Source: Mucilaginibacter phyllosphaerae
GTDB taxonomy: Bacteria; Bacteroidota; Bacteroidia; Sphingobacteriales; Sphingobacteriaceae
Length of the DNA stretch: 64,000 nucleotides
NCBI RefSeq assembly: GCF_004378255.1
Contig: NZ_SNQG01000003.1
Coordinates: 124,001 to 188,000, forward strand
Direction: 5' to 3'
Shown here: positions 15,489 to 24,212 of the stretch, in pieces
How the letters are laid out: every line of letters starts with the position of its first letter
Numbering within the stretch: the first letter of the stretch is position 1
Translations under genes and position numbers: made by a program
Notes under the pieces: model-generated
The model's input: only the letters and a program-made list of their open reading frames with translations
Database searches by the model: none
Told to the model about the DNA's origin: nothing

Positions 15489-16358
15489 ATGAAAATCCGA
15501 ATATTGATACCCTCGTTATTTGTTTTGGCGGTGGTAGCCTCTGGCTGCGTAAGTAATAAAAAGTATAAAGAATTACAGGCTAATTACGACAAGCTGGATA
15601 GCAATACCCGCAATCTGCGCGGAAAATACCTGCTTACCGAACGTAATTTAGGCATCTCTACAGAACGAGTGAAAAGCCTTGACGAGCAGCTTGCATCTGA
15701 ACGGGCCAACAACAAGCAGCTGCAATCGGCCCTTGATAAGTGCTTAACTTCCAGCGGGCAGGGCAATGTGAACATTTCCAAGCTGGTTGACGAGATCAAC
15801 AGTTCTAACCGGTACATTCAGCAACTGGTTAACGCTAAAAACAAAAGCGACTCGCTGAATATGGTGCTTACCAACAACCTTACCCGGTCTTTAAGCCAAT
15901 CGGAAATGCAGGATGTTGACGTAAAAGTGCTTAAAGGTGTGGTATATGTTTCACTGGCTGATAACATGCTATATAAATCTGGCAGTTACGAGCTTACCGA
16001 CAAAGCCGGCGAAACCTTAAGCAAAATTGCCAAGATCATTAAAGATTACAACAATTATGATGTATTGATTGAAGGTAACACAGACAATGTACCCATCACG
16101 ATGAAAAACATCCGCAACAACTGGGACCTAAGCGCCTTAAGGGCATCATCTGTAGTAATGGCCTTGCAAACCACTTACCAGGTAGACCCCAAACGTTTAA
16201 CAGCGGGTGGCCGCGGCGAATACAACCCTATTGCCGATAACAGCACAGCTGCAGGCAAGGCACAAAACAGGCGTACACAAATTATCATTACCCCAAAACT
16301 CGATCAGTTTATGGACCTGATAGGTAAAGCGCCCGAGTCGGCCCCTGTAAAACAATAA
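15489..16358 (+). CDS. OmpA-family lipoprotein
   Basis: 289 residues. The lipoprotein signal peptide has lipobox Cys20 (VVASGC). A coiled-coil stretch follows (about 28-130; KKYKELQANYDKLDSNTRNL and ERVKSLDEQLASER). The C-terminal OmpA domain (about 150-270) has peptidoglycan-binding features (LIEGNTDNVPI, NWDLSALRASSV, NRRTQIIITP). It probably tethers the outer membrane to peptidoglycan. It is a single gene ended by the terminator at 16380. Confidence 0.88.
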   Translation: MKIRILIPSLFVLAVVASGCVSNKKYKELQANYDKLDSNTRNLRGKYLLTERNLGISTERVKSLDEQLASERANNKQLQSALDKCLTSSGQGNVNISKLVDEINSSNRYIQQLVNAKNKSDSLNMVLTNNLTRSLSQSEMQDVDVKVLKGVVYVSLADNMLYKSGSYELTDKAGETLSKIAKIIKDYNNYDVLIEGNTDNVPITMKNIRNNWDLSALRASSVVMALQTTYQVDPKRLTAGGRGEYNPIADNSTAAGKAQNRRTQIIITPKLDQFMDLIGKAPESAPVKQ

Positions 16359-16379
16359 GTTGACACGATTTGAATTAAA

Positions 16380-16410
16380 CAAAAAACCCGCTTGATATGC
16401 GGGTTTTTTG
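16380..16410. terminator. Bidirectional terminator
   Basis: Perfect 12-bp stem caaaaaacccgc / gcgggttttttg with a 7-nt loop, between the OmpA lipoprotein gene and the minus-strand tRNA-Pro. Confidence 0.85.
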
Positions 16411-16419
16411 TTTTGTATG

Positions 16420-16493
16420 TCGGGATGGCAGGATTTGAACCTACGACCTCCAGCACCCCATGCTGGCGCGATACCGGGCTACGCTACATCCCG
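16420..16493 (-). tRNA. tRNA-Pro (anticodon GGG)
   Basis: On the minus strand, 74 nt fold as a cloverleaf. The acceptor stem is cgggatg / catcccg, the anticodon stem ccagc / gctgg, and the loop atggggt gives anticodon GGG. The T arm is gtagg-ttcaaat-cctgc and the discriminator is A. The CCA end is not encoded. The 5' CGGG start is typical of proline tRNAs. It reads CCC/CCU codons. Confidence 0.93.
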
Positions 16494-16550
16494 AAATTTT
16501 ATGTTTACTTCAAATAAACGCTGCAAATATAATAAGTTGCGGTTTAAAGG

Positions 16551-16979
16551 CTAAAAAGCTTTTAAAAAATCTAAGGCGATATCAGAGTTTTTAAACTCAT
16601 CGCTTTCCAACACCTCTTTTTCCATATGAAAAAAGCTGATCAGATCCGGATGAGCATCCAGGTCTACATTTTCAAACTTCATACTCCAGTTGTTAAACCT
16701 TCTTTCTTTTAAATCGGCTTCTTTCAGCAGGGTTACTTGAGTATGGCGGGCATCTTTTTTTATTTTATTAAAGATCCATTGCACCTCCTCCTGCTTCCCT
16801 TCCAGCACCTGCATAAATCGCGCTTCAACACGGCCATTTACCGAGCCTTCAATATAGGCCAACATACCCGTTAGGCCATGCGATTCATTCCACGTACGCG
16901 ACTCTGTAAGCAATTGCTCTAAATCGCTTTTCTGCATAAGTTTGGTAGCCGTGCTAAAATAAATTAAGTAGTATAACAT
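16551..16979 (-). CDS. BLUF-domain blue-light receptor
   Basis: 142 residues. The whole protein is one BLUF domain plus a short helical tail, with no output domain attached. Flavin-site residues known from AppA and other BLUF proteins can be matched: Y7 (IYFS), N31 (NESHGLTGML), Q57 (FMQVLEG), and W98 with M100 (NWSMKF). Blue light rearranges hydrogen bonds around Y and Q, and the signal passes to partners through the C-terminal helices. No partner gene (PAC or EAL protein, for example) lies nearby. Monocistronic, minus strand, just upstream of tRNA-Pro. Confidence 0.93.
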   Translation of the reverse strand: MLYYLIYFSTATKLMQKSDLEQLLTESRTWNESHGLTGMLAYIEGSVNGRVEARFMQVLEGKQEEVQWIFNKIKKDARHTQVTLLKEADLKERRFNNWSMKFENVDLDAHPDLISFFHMEKEVLESDEFKNSDIALDFLKAF

Positions 16980-17128
16980 ATAGCTGTTGTTTAAACTTTT
17001 AAATATATAATTATAATAACAGTATTAAACGCTTGATCAATTGGAGCTTACGCCCCGTTCACATAATTTTTGCTTATAAATGTTTGTAACTGCTTCTACG
17101 TTAACAATACCGATGCCAAAAATATGAC

Positions 17129-17142
17129 GTTCCCCGTGGAAC
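17129..17142. promoter_or_regulatory. Degenerate parS-like palindrome
   Basis: gttccccgtggaac matches the parS core gttccacgtggaac at 13 of 14 bases, in a 183-bp spacer between the BLUF and MFS genes. It may be a weak ParB site or chance. Confidence 0.25.
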
Positions 17143-17162
17143 TTAAGCTAACATTTTAAGGA

Positions 17163-18422
17163 TTAAAGCGCCTGTAAATGGTGCTCATTTACTGCCATAA
17201 CATTTTGCTGTTGCTTTAATTTTTCTTTACGCTGATAGCGAAAATGCAGCAGGCCGATAAGCAGGGCTGCAATACCCTCGCATAAAATGGTATTAGGCGC
17301 ACCGATCCATTTAGATACAGAGCCTACAAGCAGCCCGCCTATGGGCTGGAGCCCGAAAAAAGCCATTGCATAAAAGCTGATAACCCGCCCGCGCATCCCC
17401 GGTTCAACGGTGGTTTGAATCAGTGTATTGCTGATGGTTATCTGCGACATCATCCCGAAGCCGGCAATCGTTGCAAATACCAGCGCCAGCCAATACGTAT
17501 TTTCGTGCGAGAAAAGCAGCAGGCCAATCCCAAATACAAGCGTGTTGAAGCCCAGGATCTTTTTAAGATTGCTCCCTGCCTTTAGCGACGCCAGGAATAT
17601 TGCCCCGCTAAACGCCCCCAGCCCTATTACGCTATCAATAACCCCAAAAGTGGTGGCATTCCCTTTAAAAACCTCGCGCGCATAGTAGGGTATCAAGGTA
17701 CTAAATGGCAGCACCAGCAGGCTAATCAATCCCAGCATCAATATCACAAAAGAGATGGATGGCGTAGCTTTAAGATAGGCAAAGCCCTCTTTTAGTTCGC
17801 CAAATACATTTTTGGGGTGTTTAGTTTCTACATACCGGGGCAGGCGCATCATCATCAATGACCCTATTACGGCAATAAAGCTTATCGCATTCAGCCCAAA
17901 ACAAAACCCATCGCCCCAGTACTCTAAAACAAACCCGGCAATGCCTGGCCCTATTAACCGCGACAGGTTTACCATGGATGAATTAAGGGCCAATGCGTTG
18001 GGCAGGTCCTTTTTATCTTCTATCATCTCATAAACCAAAGATTGCCTTGCCGGCACATCAAACGCATTAATAATGCCCAATAACACACTTAGAGCAAGTA
18101 TCTCCCATACGGCATAGTGCTTTAGCAGAATAAGCACGGCCAGCAGGGTTGCCTGTACCATAGATGCCACCTGCGTGGTTAACAAAACCTTGTAACGGTT
18201 ATACCTGTCAGACACCACGCCGCCAAACAGGGATAATACAAAAGAGGGGAACTGGCTGGCAAACAAGGTTAGCCCCAGCATAAAGGTAGAATGGGTAAGC
18301 GTGTAAATAACCCAGCTTACGGCTGTTTTTTGCATCCAGGTACCAATTAACGATACGGATTGCCCGGCAAAATATAAACGATAATTACGGCTGCGGAAAG
18401 CGTTAAAGGTAGTAATATTCAT
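17163..18422 (-). CDS. MFS exporter, EntS/DHA3-like
   Basis: 419 residues from the ATG at 18422. The frame stays open to a TTG at 18443, but those seven residues precede the conserved start NITTFNAFRSRNYRLYFAGQ. About twelve membrane helices, with typical DHA3-subfamily signatures: SRNYRLYFAGQSVSLIGTW, GGVVSDRYNRYKVLL in loop 2-3, and FDVPARQSLVYEMI. Relatives export siderophores, macrolides or other amphipathic compounds using the proton gradient. The substrate here is unknown. Single gene, divergent from the DUF4175 gene. Confidence 0.88.
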   Translation of the reverse strand: MNITTFNAFRSRNYRLYFAGQSVSLIGTWMQKTAVSWVIYTLTHSTFMLGLTLFASQFPSFVLSLFGGVVSDRYNRYKVLLTTQVASMVQATLLAVLILLKHYAVWEILALSVLLGIINAFDVPARQSLVYEMIEDKKDLPNALALNSSMVNLSRLIGPGIAGFVLEYWGDGFCFGLNAISFIAVIGSLMMMRLPRYVETKHPKNVFGELKEGFAYLKATPSISFVILMLGLISLLVLPFSTLIPYYAREVFKGNATTFGVIDSVIGLGAFSGAIFLASLKAGSNLKKILGFNTLVFGIGLLLFSHENTYWLALVFATIAGFGMMSQITISNTLIQTTVEPGMRGRVISFYAMAFFGLQPIGGLLVGSVSKWIGAPNTILCEGIAALLIGLLHFRYQRKEKLKQQQNVMAVNEHHLQAL

Positions 18423-18613
18423 ATTATAATTATTCAACGACAAAAATTGCGCGGTAATTGTTTTTTGCCCGCTATGTGTTATTTATATTACGATGTTGTG
18501 GCATTTGGTTTGCGCTATTCAAAATGATTTTAAATACCTAAAATATACCCTTATCAATATTAATTAATACTTTAATTTCGTTTTATTGTGTAAGTTGGCA
18601 GCTTAACCCAAAT

Positions 18614-21600
18614 ATGACCCAGGCCGAAAACTATGACCTGTTGATTGAAAAGATCAACACATTTATTCGCAAATACCATTATAACAACCTGCTGCGCGGG
18701 CTGATATTTTTGGGTGCAGGTATATTTTCGGCCTATGTAGTAATTACCCTGCTGGAGTATTTTGGCAATTTTAACACCACCTTGCGCACCGTTCTGTTCT
18801 ATTTTTTTATTGTGCTGAATGTGGGTTTAATTGTTTGGTTGGTTTTACCGCCACTTTTAGCAGGTTTAAAGCTGCGTAAAACGTTAACACATGATGAAGC
18901 TGCCGAGATAATTGGCCGGCATTTTAATGATGTGCACGATAAGCTGCTTAACACGCTGCAGCTAAAAAAGCAGGCGGCAGAAAACCCTTCACACCGCGAG
19001 CTGATAGAGGCCAGTATCAACCAAAAAATAGAAGCCTTAAACCCGGTTAGTTTTCCATCTGCTATTAATATTCGCGAGAACAGCAAATATTTAAAATGGG
19101 TTATCCCGCCCGCGGCCATCATTTGCATTATTGCCTTTGCTGCCCCATCGGTTTTAACAGAAAGCACCAAAAGGCTTATCAGGCATAACGAGTATTTTGC
19201 GCCTGTAGCCCCTTTTCAGTTTGTACTGCTAAATAAAAACCTGTCTGTGGTACAAGGCGAAAATTACAAACTGGACCTGAAACTAACCGGTGATAACCTG
19301 CCTAATGACGTTTATGTAGAAACAGCCAGCACTACTTTTAAGCTGGATAAAGATAATATCAGCCGCTTTCATTACCTGTTTACTAATTTACAGCAAAATA
19401 CAGCCTTTAAATTAACGGGCAACGGTTTTGCATCTGTGCCTTACGAGATAAAAGTTAACCGGAAACCCGTGCTGCTGCATTTTGATGCCGGGCTGGTGTA
19501 TCCCGCCTATCTCCGTAAAAAAAATGAGACTGTTGCCAATGCCGGCGATCTGACGCTACCGGCCGGTACTATTGTAAACTGGCAGTTTCATACGCAAAAC
19601 GCATCTTCGGTTTTATTTACGATGGATGGGGCTCACAAAACTATTGAGCCCAAAAACAGTGATGTATTTGAACATCGAGAGCGGATCCTCAAAACCACCG
19701 CCTATCAGGTTAGCCCCGTAAATGACCGGGTACGCCGAAGCGATTCTGCCGGTTATCGTATTAATGTAATTGCCGATGAAGCCCCGGCTATTGAAGTGCA
19801 GGAAAAGCCCGATTCGGTAAGTATGAAGGCTTTTTATTTTAACGGCCGCGTACAGGACGACCACGGCTTTTCATCGCTAAAATTTTACTATAAAACGGGC
19901 GGCAAAGGGGCAGAACGATTATTAAGTAACCCTGTAAAGGCTGATTTGAATGCTTTGCAGTCGGCTTTTTTTTACTACTGGGATTTGAAAGATCTGGGCA
20001 TTAAACCCGGCGATGTGGTTACCTATTACTTTGAAGTAGCCGATAACGACGGTGTTAACGGCCATAAAACAGCCCGAACGCCCGAACGTACCCTGAATAT
20101 ACCCGATGCGGCGGCATTGGCCGATCAGCTTAACGCCGGCACTAACGCGGTAAAAGAAAAAATGCAATCGGCAGTAAAACTTGCTGCGCAGATAGAAAAA
20201 AGCGCGCAAAAGCTAAATCAATCGCTGTTAGATAAAACTGACCTTTCTTTTGATGAGAAAAAACAGGTGGAAGAATTATTGCAAAAACGTAAAGACCTGG
20301 ATGAACTGGTGAAAGATATACAGGCCGATAATAAAAAGAACCTGTATAACCGCCAGGAAAATCAGCAGCAAACGCAGGAATTGATGGACATGCAAAAGCA
20401 AATAGAAAATTTGTTTAACAACGTGCTTGACGATAAAACCAAAGAAATGCTGCAAAAACTGCAGCAGCTACTGCAAGAAAGCCAAAAAGACGGCACCCGC
20501 GATGAGCTTTCTAAAATGCAGATGGATAATAAATCATTAAAAAAGGAACTCGACCGGATATTGGACCTGTACAAAAAATTAGACTTTGAACAAAAGCTGA
20601 ACCAGAATATCAACCAACTGAACCAGCTGGCGCAGGAGCAGCAAAAACTGGCCGGGCAAACACAAAAAGCGGGCGATAATGATAAAAACCTGCAACAGCA
20701 GCAAAAGCTGAACCAGCAGTTTGATGATATTAAAAAATCGTTGGATGAGCTGCAGAAAGAGAATGAAAAAGGCGGTAACAAACAGGAGTTTAAAAACCCG
20801 GATGCCGAAAAGCAGGCCATTGATGAGCAAATGGATAAAAGCACCGACGCTTTAAAAAAGAACAACCGCCCGCAAGCCTCCAAAGCGCAGCAGCAGGCGG
20901 CCAAACAAATGAAACAATTGGCCGATAAGATGCAAAACGATGACGCCGAAGGCCAGGAAAGCCAGAATGCTGTTGATGCCCGCCAATTGCGCGAGTTGTT
21001 AAAATCGTTGGTTAATAGTTCTTTTAACCAGGAAAAAATAATGCAGCAATTACGCGGCACAAGCCCTACCGACCCTAATTATATTAGTTTGGCACAAAGG
21101 CAAAAAGATATTAAAGACAATTTAAAAACAGCCGAGGATAGCTTATATTCGTTAAGCCGGCGTATCCCGCAAATACAATCAACTGTAAATAAAGAGATTA
21201 CAGGTATTAACGGGCAGATTGACCAGTCGCTTGAAAACTTAGGTGAACGCAAAACGCCCGAAGCGTTGCGCAACCAGCAATTTGCCATGACGGGGATGAA
21301 CAATTTGGCACTGCTATTGAGTGAAGCGCTTGAGCAATTGCAAAAACAAAAAAATAAGAGCGGTAAGGGTAAAGGCAAACAGCAATCTTTATCGCAATTA
21401 AGCAAAATGCAGCAGCAGCTAAATCAAAACATGCAAAAAGCCCGCGAGGGGATGCAAAAAACGGGTAATATGCCGCAGGGTAATGGCGGGCAGCAGGGCA
21501 TGAGCGAGCAATTTGCAAAAATGGCCCGCCAGCAGCAAATGATACGGGAATCGTTACAACAAATAAATAAAGAGAGCAATAAGGACGGGGCCGGCGGTTT

Positions 21601-21928
21601 GGGAGATCTGGATAAAATATCAAAAGAAATGGAACAAACTGAGAACGATCTCGTAAACAAGAAAATTACAAATGAAGCGTTAAAGAGGCAACAGCAGATA
21701 CAAACACGTTTGCTTGAAGCTGAAAAAGCAGAACAGGAAAGAGAGCAGGACCAAAAGAGAGAGAGCCGGGCGGCAGGCAATATGCCACCGGGGTATATTA
21801 AAGCTTTGCAGGATTATGAGCAGGTTAAGTCAAAGCAAACAGAGCAGATAAAAACAGTGCCTGCGGCGCTTAACTTGTACTACAGGCAAAAAATAAAAAC
21901 ATACTTTGATCAACTTAATGGAAAATGA
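18614..21928 (+). CDS. DUF4175-family large coiled-coil membrane protein
   Basis: 1104 residues. Two N-terminal membrane helices (about 27-50 and 58-82) and a third near 160-180 are followed by a beta-rich domain of about 300 residues. The second half is extremely Gln/Lys/Asn-rich helix (QQQTQELMDMQKQIENL and similar), presumably a long coiled coil. This layout fits DUF4175 proteins, which are common in Bacteroidota and have no assigned function. The stop codon overlaps the start of the next gene (21918), so it is probably cotranslated with the anti-sigma-like ATPase and ybeY. Confidence 0.82.
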   Translation: MTQAENYDLLIEKINTFIRKYHYNNLLRGLIFLGAGIFSAYVVITLLEYFGNFNTTLRTVLFYFFIVLNVGLIVWLVLPPLLAGLKLRKTLTHDEAAEIIGRHFNDVHDKLLNTLQLKKQAAENPSHRELIEASINQKIEALNPVSFPSAINIRENSKYLKWVIPPAAIICIIAFAAPSVLTESTKRLIRHNEYFAPVAPFQFVLLNKNLSVVQGENYKLDLKLTGDNLPNDVYVETASTTFKLDKDNISRFHYLFTNLQQNTAFKLTGNGFASVPYEIKVNRKPVLLHFDAGLVYPAYLRKKNETVANAGDLTLPAGTIVNWQFHTQNASSVLFTMDGAHKTIEPKNSDVFEHRERILKTTAYQVSPVNDRVRRSDSAGYRINVIADEAPAIEVQEKPDSVSMKAFYFNGRVQDDHGFSSLKFYYKTGGKGAERLLSNPVKADLNALQSAFFYYWDLKDLGIKPGDVVTYYFEVADNDGVNGHKTARTPERTLNIPDAAALADQLNAGTNAVKEKMQSAVKLAAQIEKSAQKLNQSLLDKTDLSFDEKKQVEELLQKRKDLDELVKDIQADNKKNLYNRQENQQQTQELMDMQKQIENLFNNVLDDKTKEMLQKLQQLLQESQKDGTRDELSKMQMDNKSLKKELDRILDLYKKLDFEQKLNQNINQLNQLAQEQQKLAGQTQKAGDNDKNLQQQQKLNQQFDDIKKSLDELQKENEKGGNKQEFKNPDAEKQAIDEQMDKSTDALKKNNRPQASKAQQQAAKQMKQLADKMQNDDAEGQESQNAVDARQLRELLKSLVNSSFNQEKIMQQLRGTSPTDPNYISLAQRQKDIKDNLKTAEDSLYSLSRRIPQIQSTVNKEITGINGQIDQSLENLGERKTPEALRNQQFAMTGMNNLALLLSEALEQLQKQKNKSGKGKGKQQSLSQLSKMQQQLNQNMQKAREGMQKTGNMPQGNGGQQGMSEQFAKMARQQQMIRESLQQINKESNKDGAGGLGDLDKISKEMEQTENDLVNKKITNEALKRQQQIQTRLLEAEKAEQEREQDQKRESRAAGNMPPGYIKALQDYEQVKSKQTEQIKTVPAALNLYYRQKIKTYFDQLNGK

Positions 21929-22352
21929 TATGGCACAGGCAAATGTTCAGACAGGTGAACTTTATACATTACAACTTCCGTCAAAACACGAAAGCATAAC
22001 ACAGCTGGAGGCTTTGATTGAAGAGGTAGCGGATAAATATCAGGTGGCCGAAGATGTTTTTGCCAACATGATGACCTGCCTTAACGAGGCGGTTATTAAT
22101 GCTATTATACATGGCAATAAATTAAACCCCGATAAAAAAGTTTTTGTAAACGTAGAGGCCGACCCCAAACGGATCATCTGGACCGTAACAGACGAGGGTG
22201 CAGGCTTTGATTATAATAACCTGGCCGACCCTACAGCTGCAGACCGGCTGGAAGAACTGACCGGCCGTGGGGTGTTTATTTTAAAACATCTTGCAGATCA
22301 ATGCATTTTTAATGCAAGCGGTAACGAGGTTGAACTACATTTTAAGATATAA
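21918..22352 (+). CDS. Anti-sigma-like ATPase (HATPase_c_2, RsbW type)
   Basis: 144 residues from the ATG at 21918. ATG 21930 is equally possible and would give 140. A single GHKL ATPase domain: N-box CLNEAVINAIIHGNK, G1 box DEGAGFDYNNL and G2 box GRGVFILKHLAD. Proteins of this size without other domains act as serine kinases of anti-sigma-antagonists or as anti-sigma factors. No sigma factor or antagonist gene is adjacent. It overlaps the DUF4175 gene by 11 bp, and its stop is directly followed by ybeY. Confidence 0.85.
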   Translation: MENDMAQANVQTGELYTLQLPSKHESITQLEALIEEVADKYQVAEDVFANMMTCLNEAVINAIIHGNKLNPDKKVFVNVEADPKRIIWTVTDEGAGFDYNNLADPTAADRLEELTGRGVFILKHLADQCIFNASGNEVELHFKI

Positions 22353-22778
22353 ATGCCGGCCATTACCTTCCACGAGGAAGACATCAGTTACACGTTAAAA
22401 AACAAAACAGCCGTACGCAAATGGATAACAGACACCATTACTGCCGAAGGTTATAAACTGAACGAGCTTACCTACATTTTTTGCACTGATGAATATCTGC
22501 TGCAGATCAATCAGCTGTACCTGGATCACGATACTTATACCGATATCATTACCTTTGATAATTCGGAACAAGAAGGCGTAATTGCCGGTGACATCTTTAT
22601 TTCGATAGAACGCATTAGGGATAATGCCGCCAAGTTTGGCGTTACCGATACACAGGAATTACATCGTGTTATCATTCACGGTACGCTTCATTTGCTGGGT
22701 TATTTGGATAAATCGCCGGCCGACAAGAAAAAAATGACGCAGAAAGAAGATTTCTATTTAGATAAAAGAGGTTTTTAA
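22353..22778 (+). CDS. ybeY: Endoribonuclease YbeY (16S rRNA maturation)
   Basis: 141 residues. A metal-dependent RNase acting in 16S 3'-end maturation and 70S quality control. The zinc motif HGTLHLLGYLDK has H109 and H113, but the third position, usually His, is D119. Loss of this third His is common in Bacteroidota YbeY as far as I recall, so the protein is likely active. The DHDTYTDIITFDN stretch is also characteristic. It starts immediately after the stop of the ATPase gene, consistent with one operon. Confidence 0.92.
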   Translation: MPAITFHEEDISYTLKNKTAVRKWITDTITAEGYKLNELTYIFCTDEYLLQINQLYLDHDTYTDIITFDNSEQEGVIAGDIFISIERIRDNAAKFGVTDTQELHRVIIHGTLHLLGYLDKSPADKKKMTQKEDFYLDKRGF

Positions 22779-22840
22779 TAGCTAATTTTACATCTGTAAT
22801 TCAATTATCTCCGTAATTCACTCACATCAAATTCTAAAAA

Positions 22841-23356
22841 ATGAAATTACTTACATTAATATGCGCTATGATGTTTATTACATCGGCTCCCACATCGGTT
22901 TATACCTTTAAACTAAAAACTATTGATGGGCAAGATTTTTCGCTGGCTAAATACAAAGGCAAAAAGTTACTTATTGTAAACACTGCCTCAAAATGCGGTT
23001 TTACACCACAGTACGCCGAATTACAGAAACTTGCCGACCAGTACAAAGACAAATTGGTTGTGGTTGGCTTCCCGGCTAATAATTTTGGAGGGCAGGAACC
23101 CGGCACCAACAGCGAAGTAAAAGAGTTTTGCCAGAAAAACTTTGGTGTTACCTTCCCGCTAAGTTCAAAAGTAAGTGTTAAGGGCGATGATATAGCGCCG
23201 ATATTTGCTTATTTAACCAAAGAACCGAACCCGGATTTTACAGGCGAGATTAAATGGAACTTTGAAAAGTTTTTGATAGACGAGAACGGCAAGCTGATAC
23301 ACCGCTACCGCTCAACTACAAAACCTTTGTCTGACGAGATAACCAAAGCATTATAA
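22841..23356 (+). CDS. Glutathione peroxidase (thiol peroxidase), exported
   Basis: 171 residues. A likely signal peptide (about 1-17) puts it in the periplasm. The peroxidase site is C52 in NTASKCGFTPQY (Cys instead of selenocysteine), with Q85 (FGGQEPG) and W139-N140 (IKWNFEKFLID) completing the catalytic tetrad. Cys-type bacterial members mostly use thioredoxin rather than glutathione. Single gene closed by a strong terminator at 23356. Confidence 0.92.
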   Translation: MKLLTLICAMMFITSAPTSVYTFKLKTIDGQDFSLAKYKGKKLLIVNTASKCGFTPQYAELQKLADQYKDKLVVVGFPANNFGGQEPGTNSEVKEFCQKNFGVTFPLSSKVSVKGDDIAPIFAYLTKEPNPDFTGEIKWNFEKFLIDENGKLIHRYRSTTKPLSDEITKAL

Positions 23357-23393
23357 AACAAAAAGGGAAGCTGTTTAGCTTCCCTTTTTGTTT
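23356..23393. terminator. Bidirectional terminator
   Basis: Perfect 17-bp stem with a 4-nt loop (gttt), flanked by A and T runs. It separates the peroxidase gene from the convergent mla operon. Confidence 0.9.
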
Positions 23394-23417
23394 GTAGATA
23401 TTTGCAGTGATACCAAA

Positions 23418-24212
23418 TTAGTTATCACCATTCTTTTTAGCAGCATCTTTAGCTGCTTTTTCTTTTGCTTCCTGGGCTTTTTCCTGCACTTTCCTTATCG
23501 AATCTTGTTTAGCTTTTTTTGCCTTTTCCTTCTTTTTAAAGAAACCCCTTAGTAAAAAGTTATGTTGGGCTGCTTTCAGGTCTTCATTCAAAGTGGCTGT
23601 AGTAGTATGTACGCCCTTCATGGTGGTTTGGGCCTGTTTAACAGTACCTTCTAAATCGCGGGCTATTTTATCATTATTTAGCAGGCGGCCTATGCTGCCT
23701 TTACCGTTATTTACTTTGGATACAATTTCTGACAGATCGCTGGTAAGTGATTCTGCGTTATCAGCCACTTTGGTAAGTTTTGTGATAATCTTATCTACAT
23801 CAACCGGGTTAACAGATCCTAACTCCTTGCCATCACCTATTTCTGTTTGGCTGGTGATACCGCCCGGCGCTATCACTACCAGCTTATCCCCCATCAGGCC
23901 GTCGCTGCCGATGCTCATTTTAGAATCGGTTTTTATGAATTTTTTTACCGAATTATTCAGGGTCAGGTCCACCCTTACCGAACTATCGGTAACGATATTT
24001 ATGGCTTCAACCACCCCCACATTGATCCCGGCAAAGCGTACATTGTTACCCACGGTAAGTCCGCTTACGTTTTTGAACGTACCGTAAACTTTAAAGGTAG
24101 AGTTAAATAAACTTTTTTGATTGCCGATGTAAAATACCGCCAGGAATAGCACCAGTAGCCCAACTACGGTAAATACCCCGATCTTTACTTTTTGCGATGA
24201 TGTGGTTTTCAT
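23418..24212 (-). CDS. mlaD: MlaD-type MCE protein
   Basis: 264 residues. An N-terminal membrane helix (about 10-28) precedes the MCE domain (about 38-115; VYGTFKNVSGLTVGNNVRFAGINVGVV). A helical stretch and a lysine/alanine-rich tail (KEKAKKAKQDS) follow. MlaD binds phospholipids on the periplasmic side of the MlaFE transporter and moves them between the membranes. Its start overlaps the end of mlaF by 4 bp. It is the last gene of mlaE-mlaF-mlaD; mlaB and mlaC are not present here. Confidence 0.92.
   Translation of the reverse strand: MKTTSSQKVKIGVFTVVGLLVLFLAVFYIGNQKSLFNSTFKVYGTFKNVSGLTVGNNVRFAGINVGVVEAINIVTDSSVRVDLTLNNSVKKFIKTDSKMSIGSDGLMGDKLVVIAPGGITSQTEIGDGKELGSVNPVDVDKIITKLTKVADNAESLTSDLSEIVSKVNNGKGSIGRLLNNDKIARDLEGTVKQAQTTMKGVHTTTATLNEDLKAAQHNFLLRGFFKKKEKAKKAKQDSIRKVQEKAQEAKEKAAKDAAKKNGDN

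Noticed and set aside
18423..18443. TTG start of the MFS gene
   Set aside because: The seven extra residues precede the conserved beginning of the transporter, and an ATG exists at 18422.
20362..21060. Cys/Ser-rich 232-codon minus-strand frame
   Set aside because: Antisense of the Gln/Lys-rich coiled coil of the DUF4175 protein.
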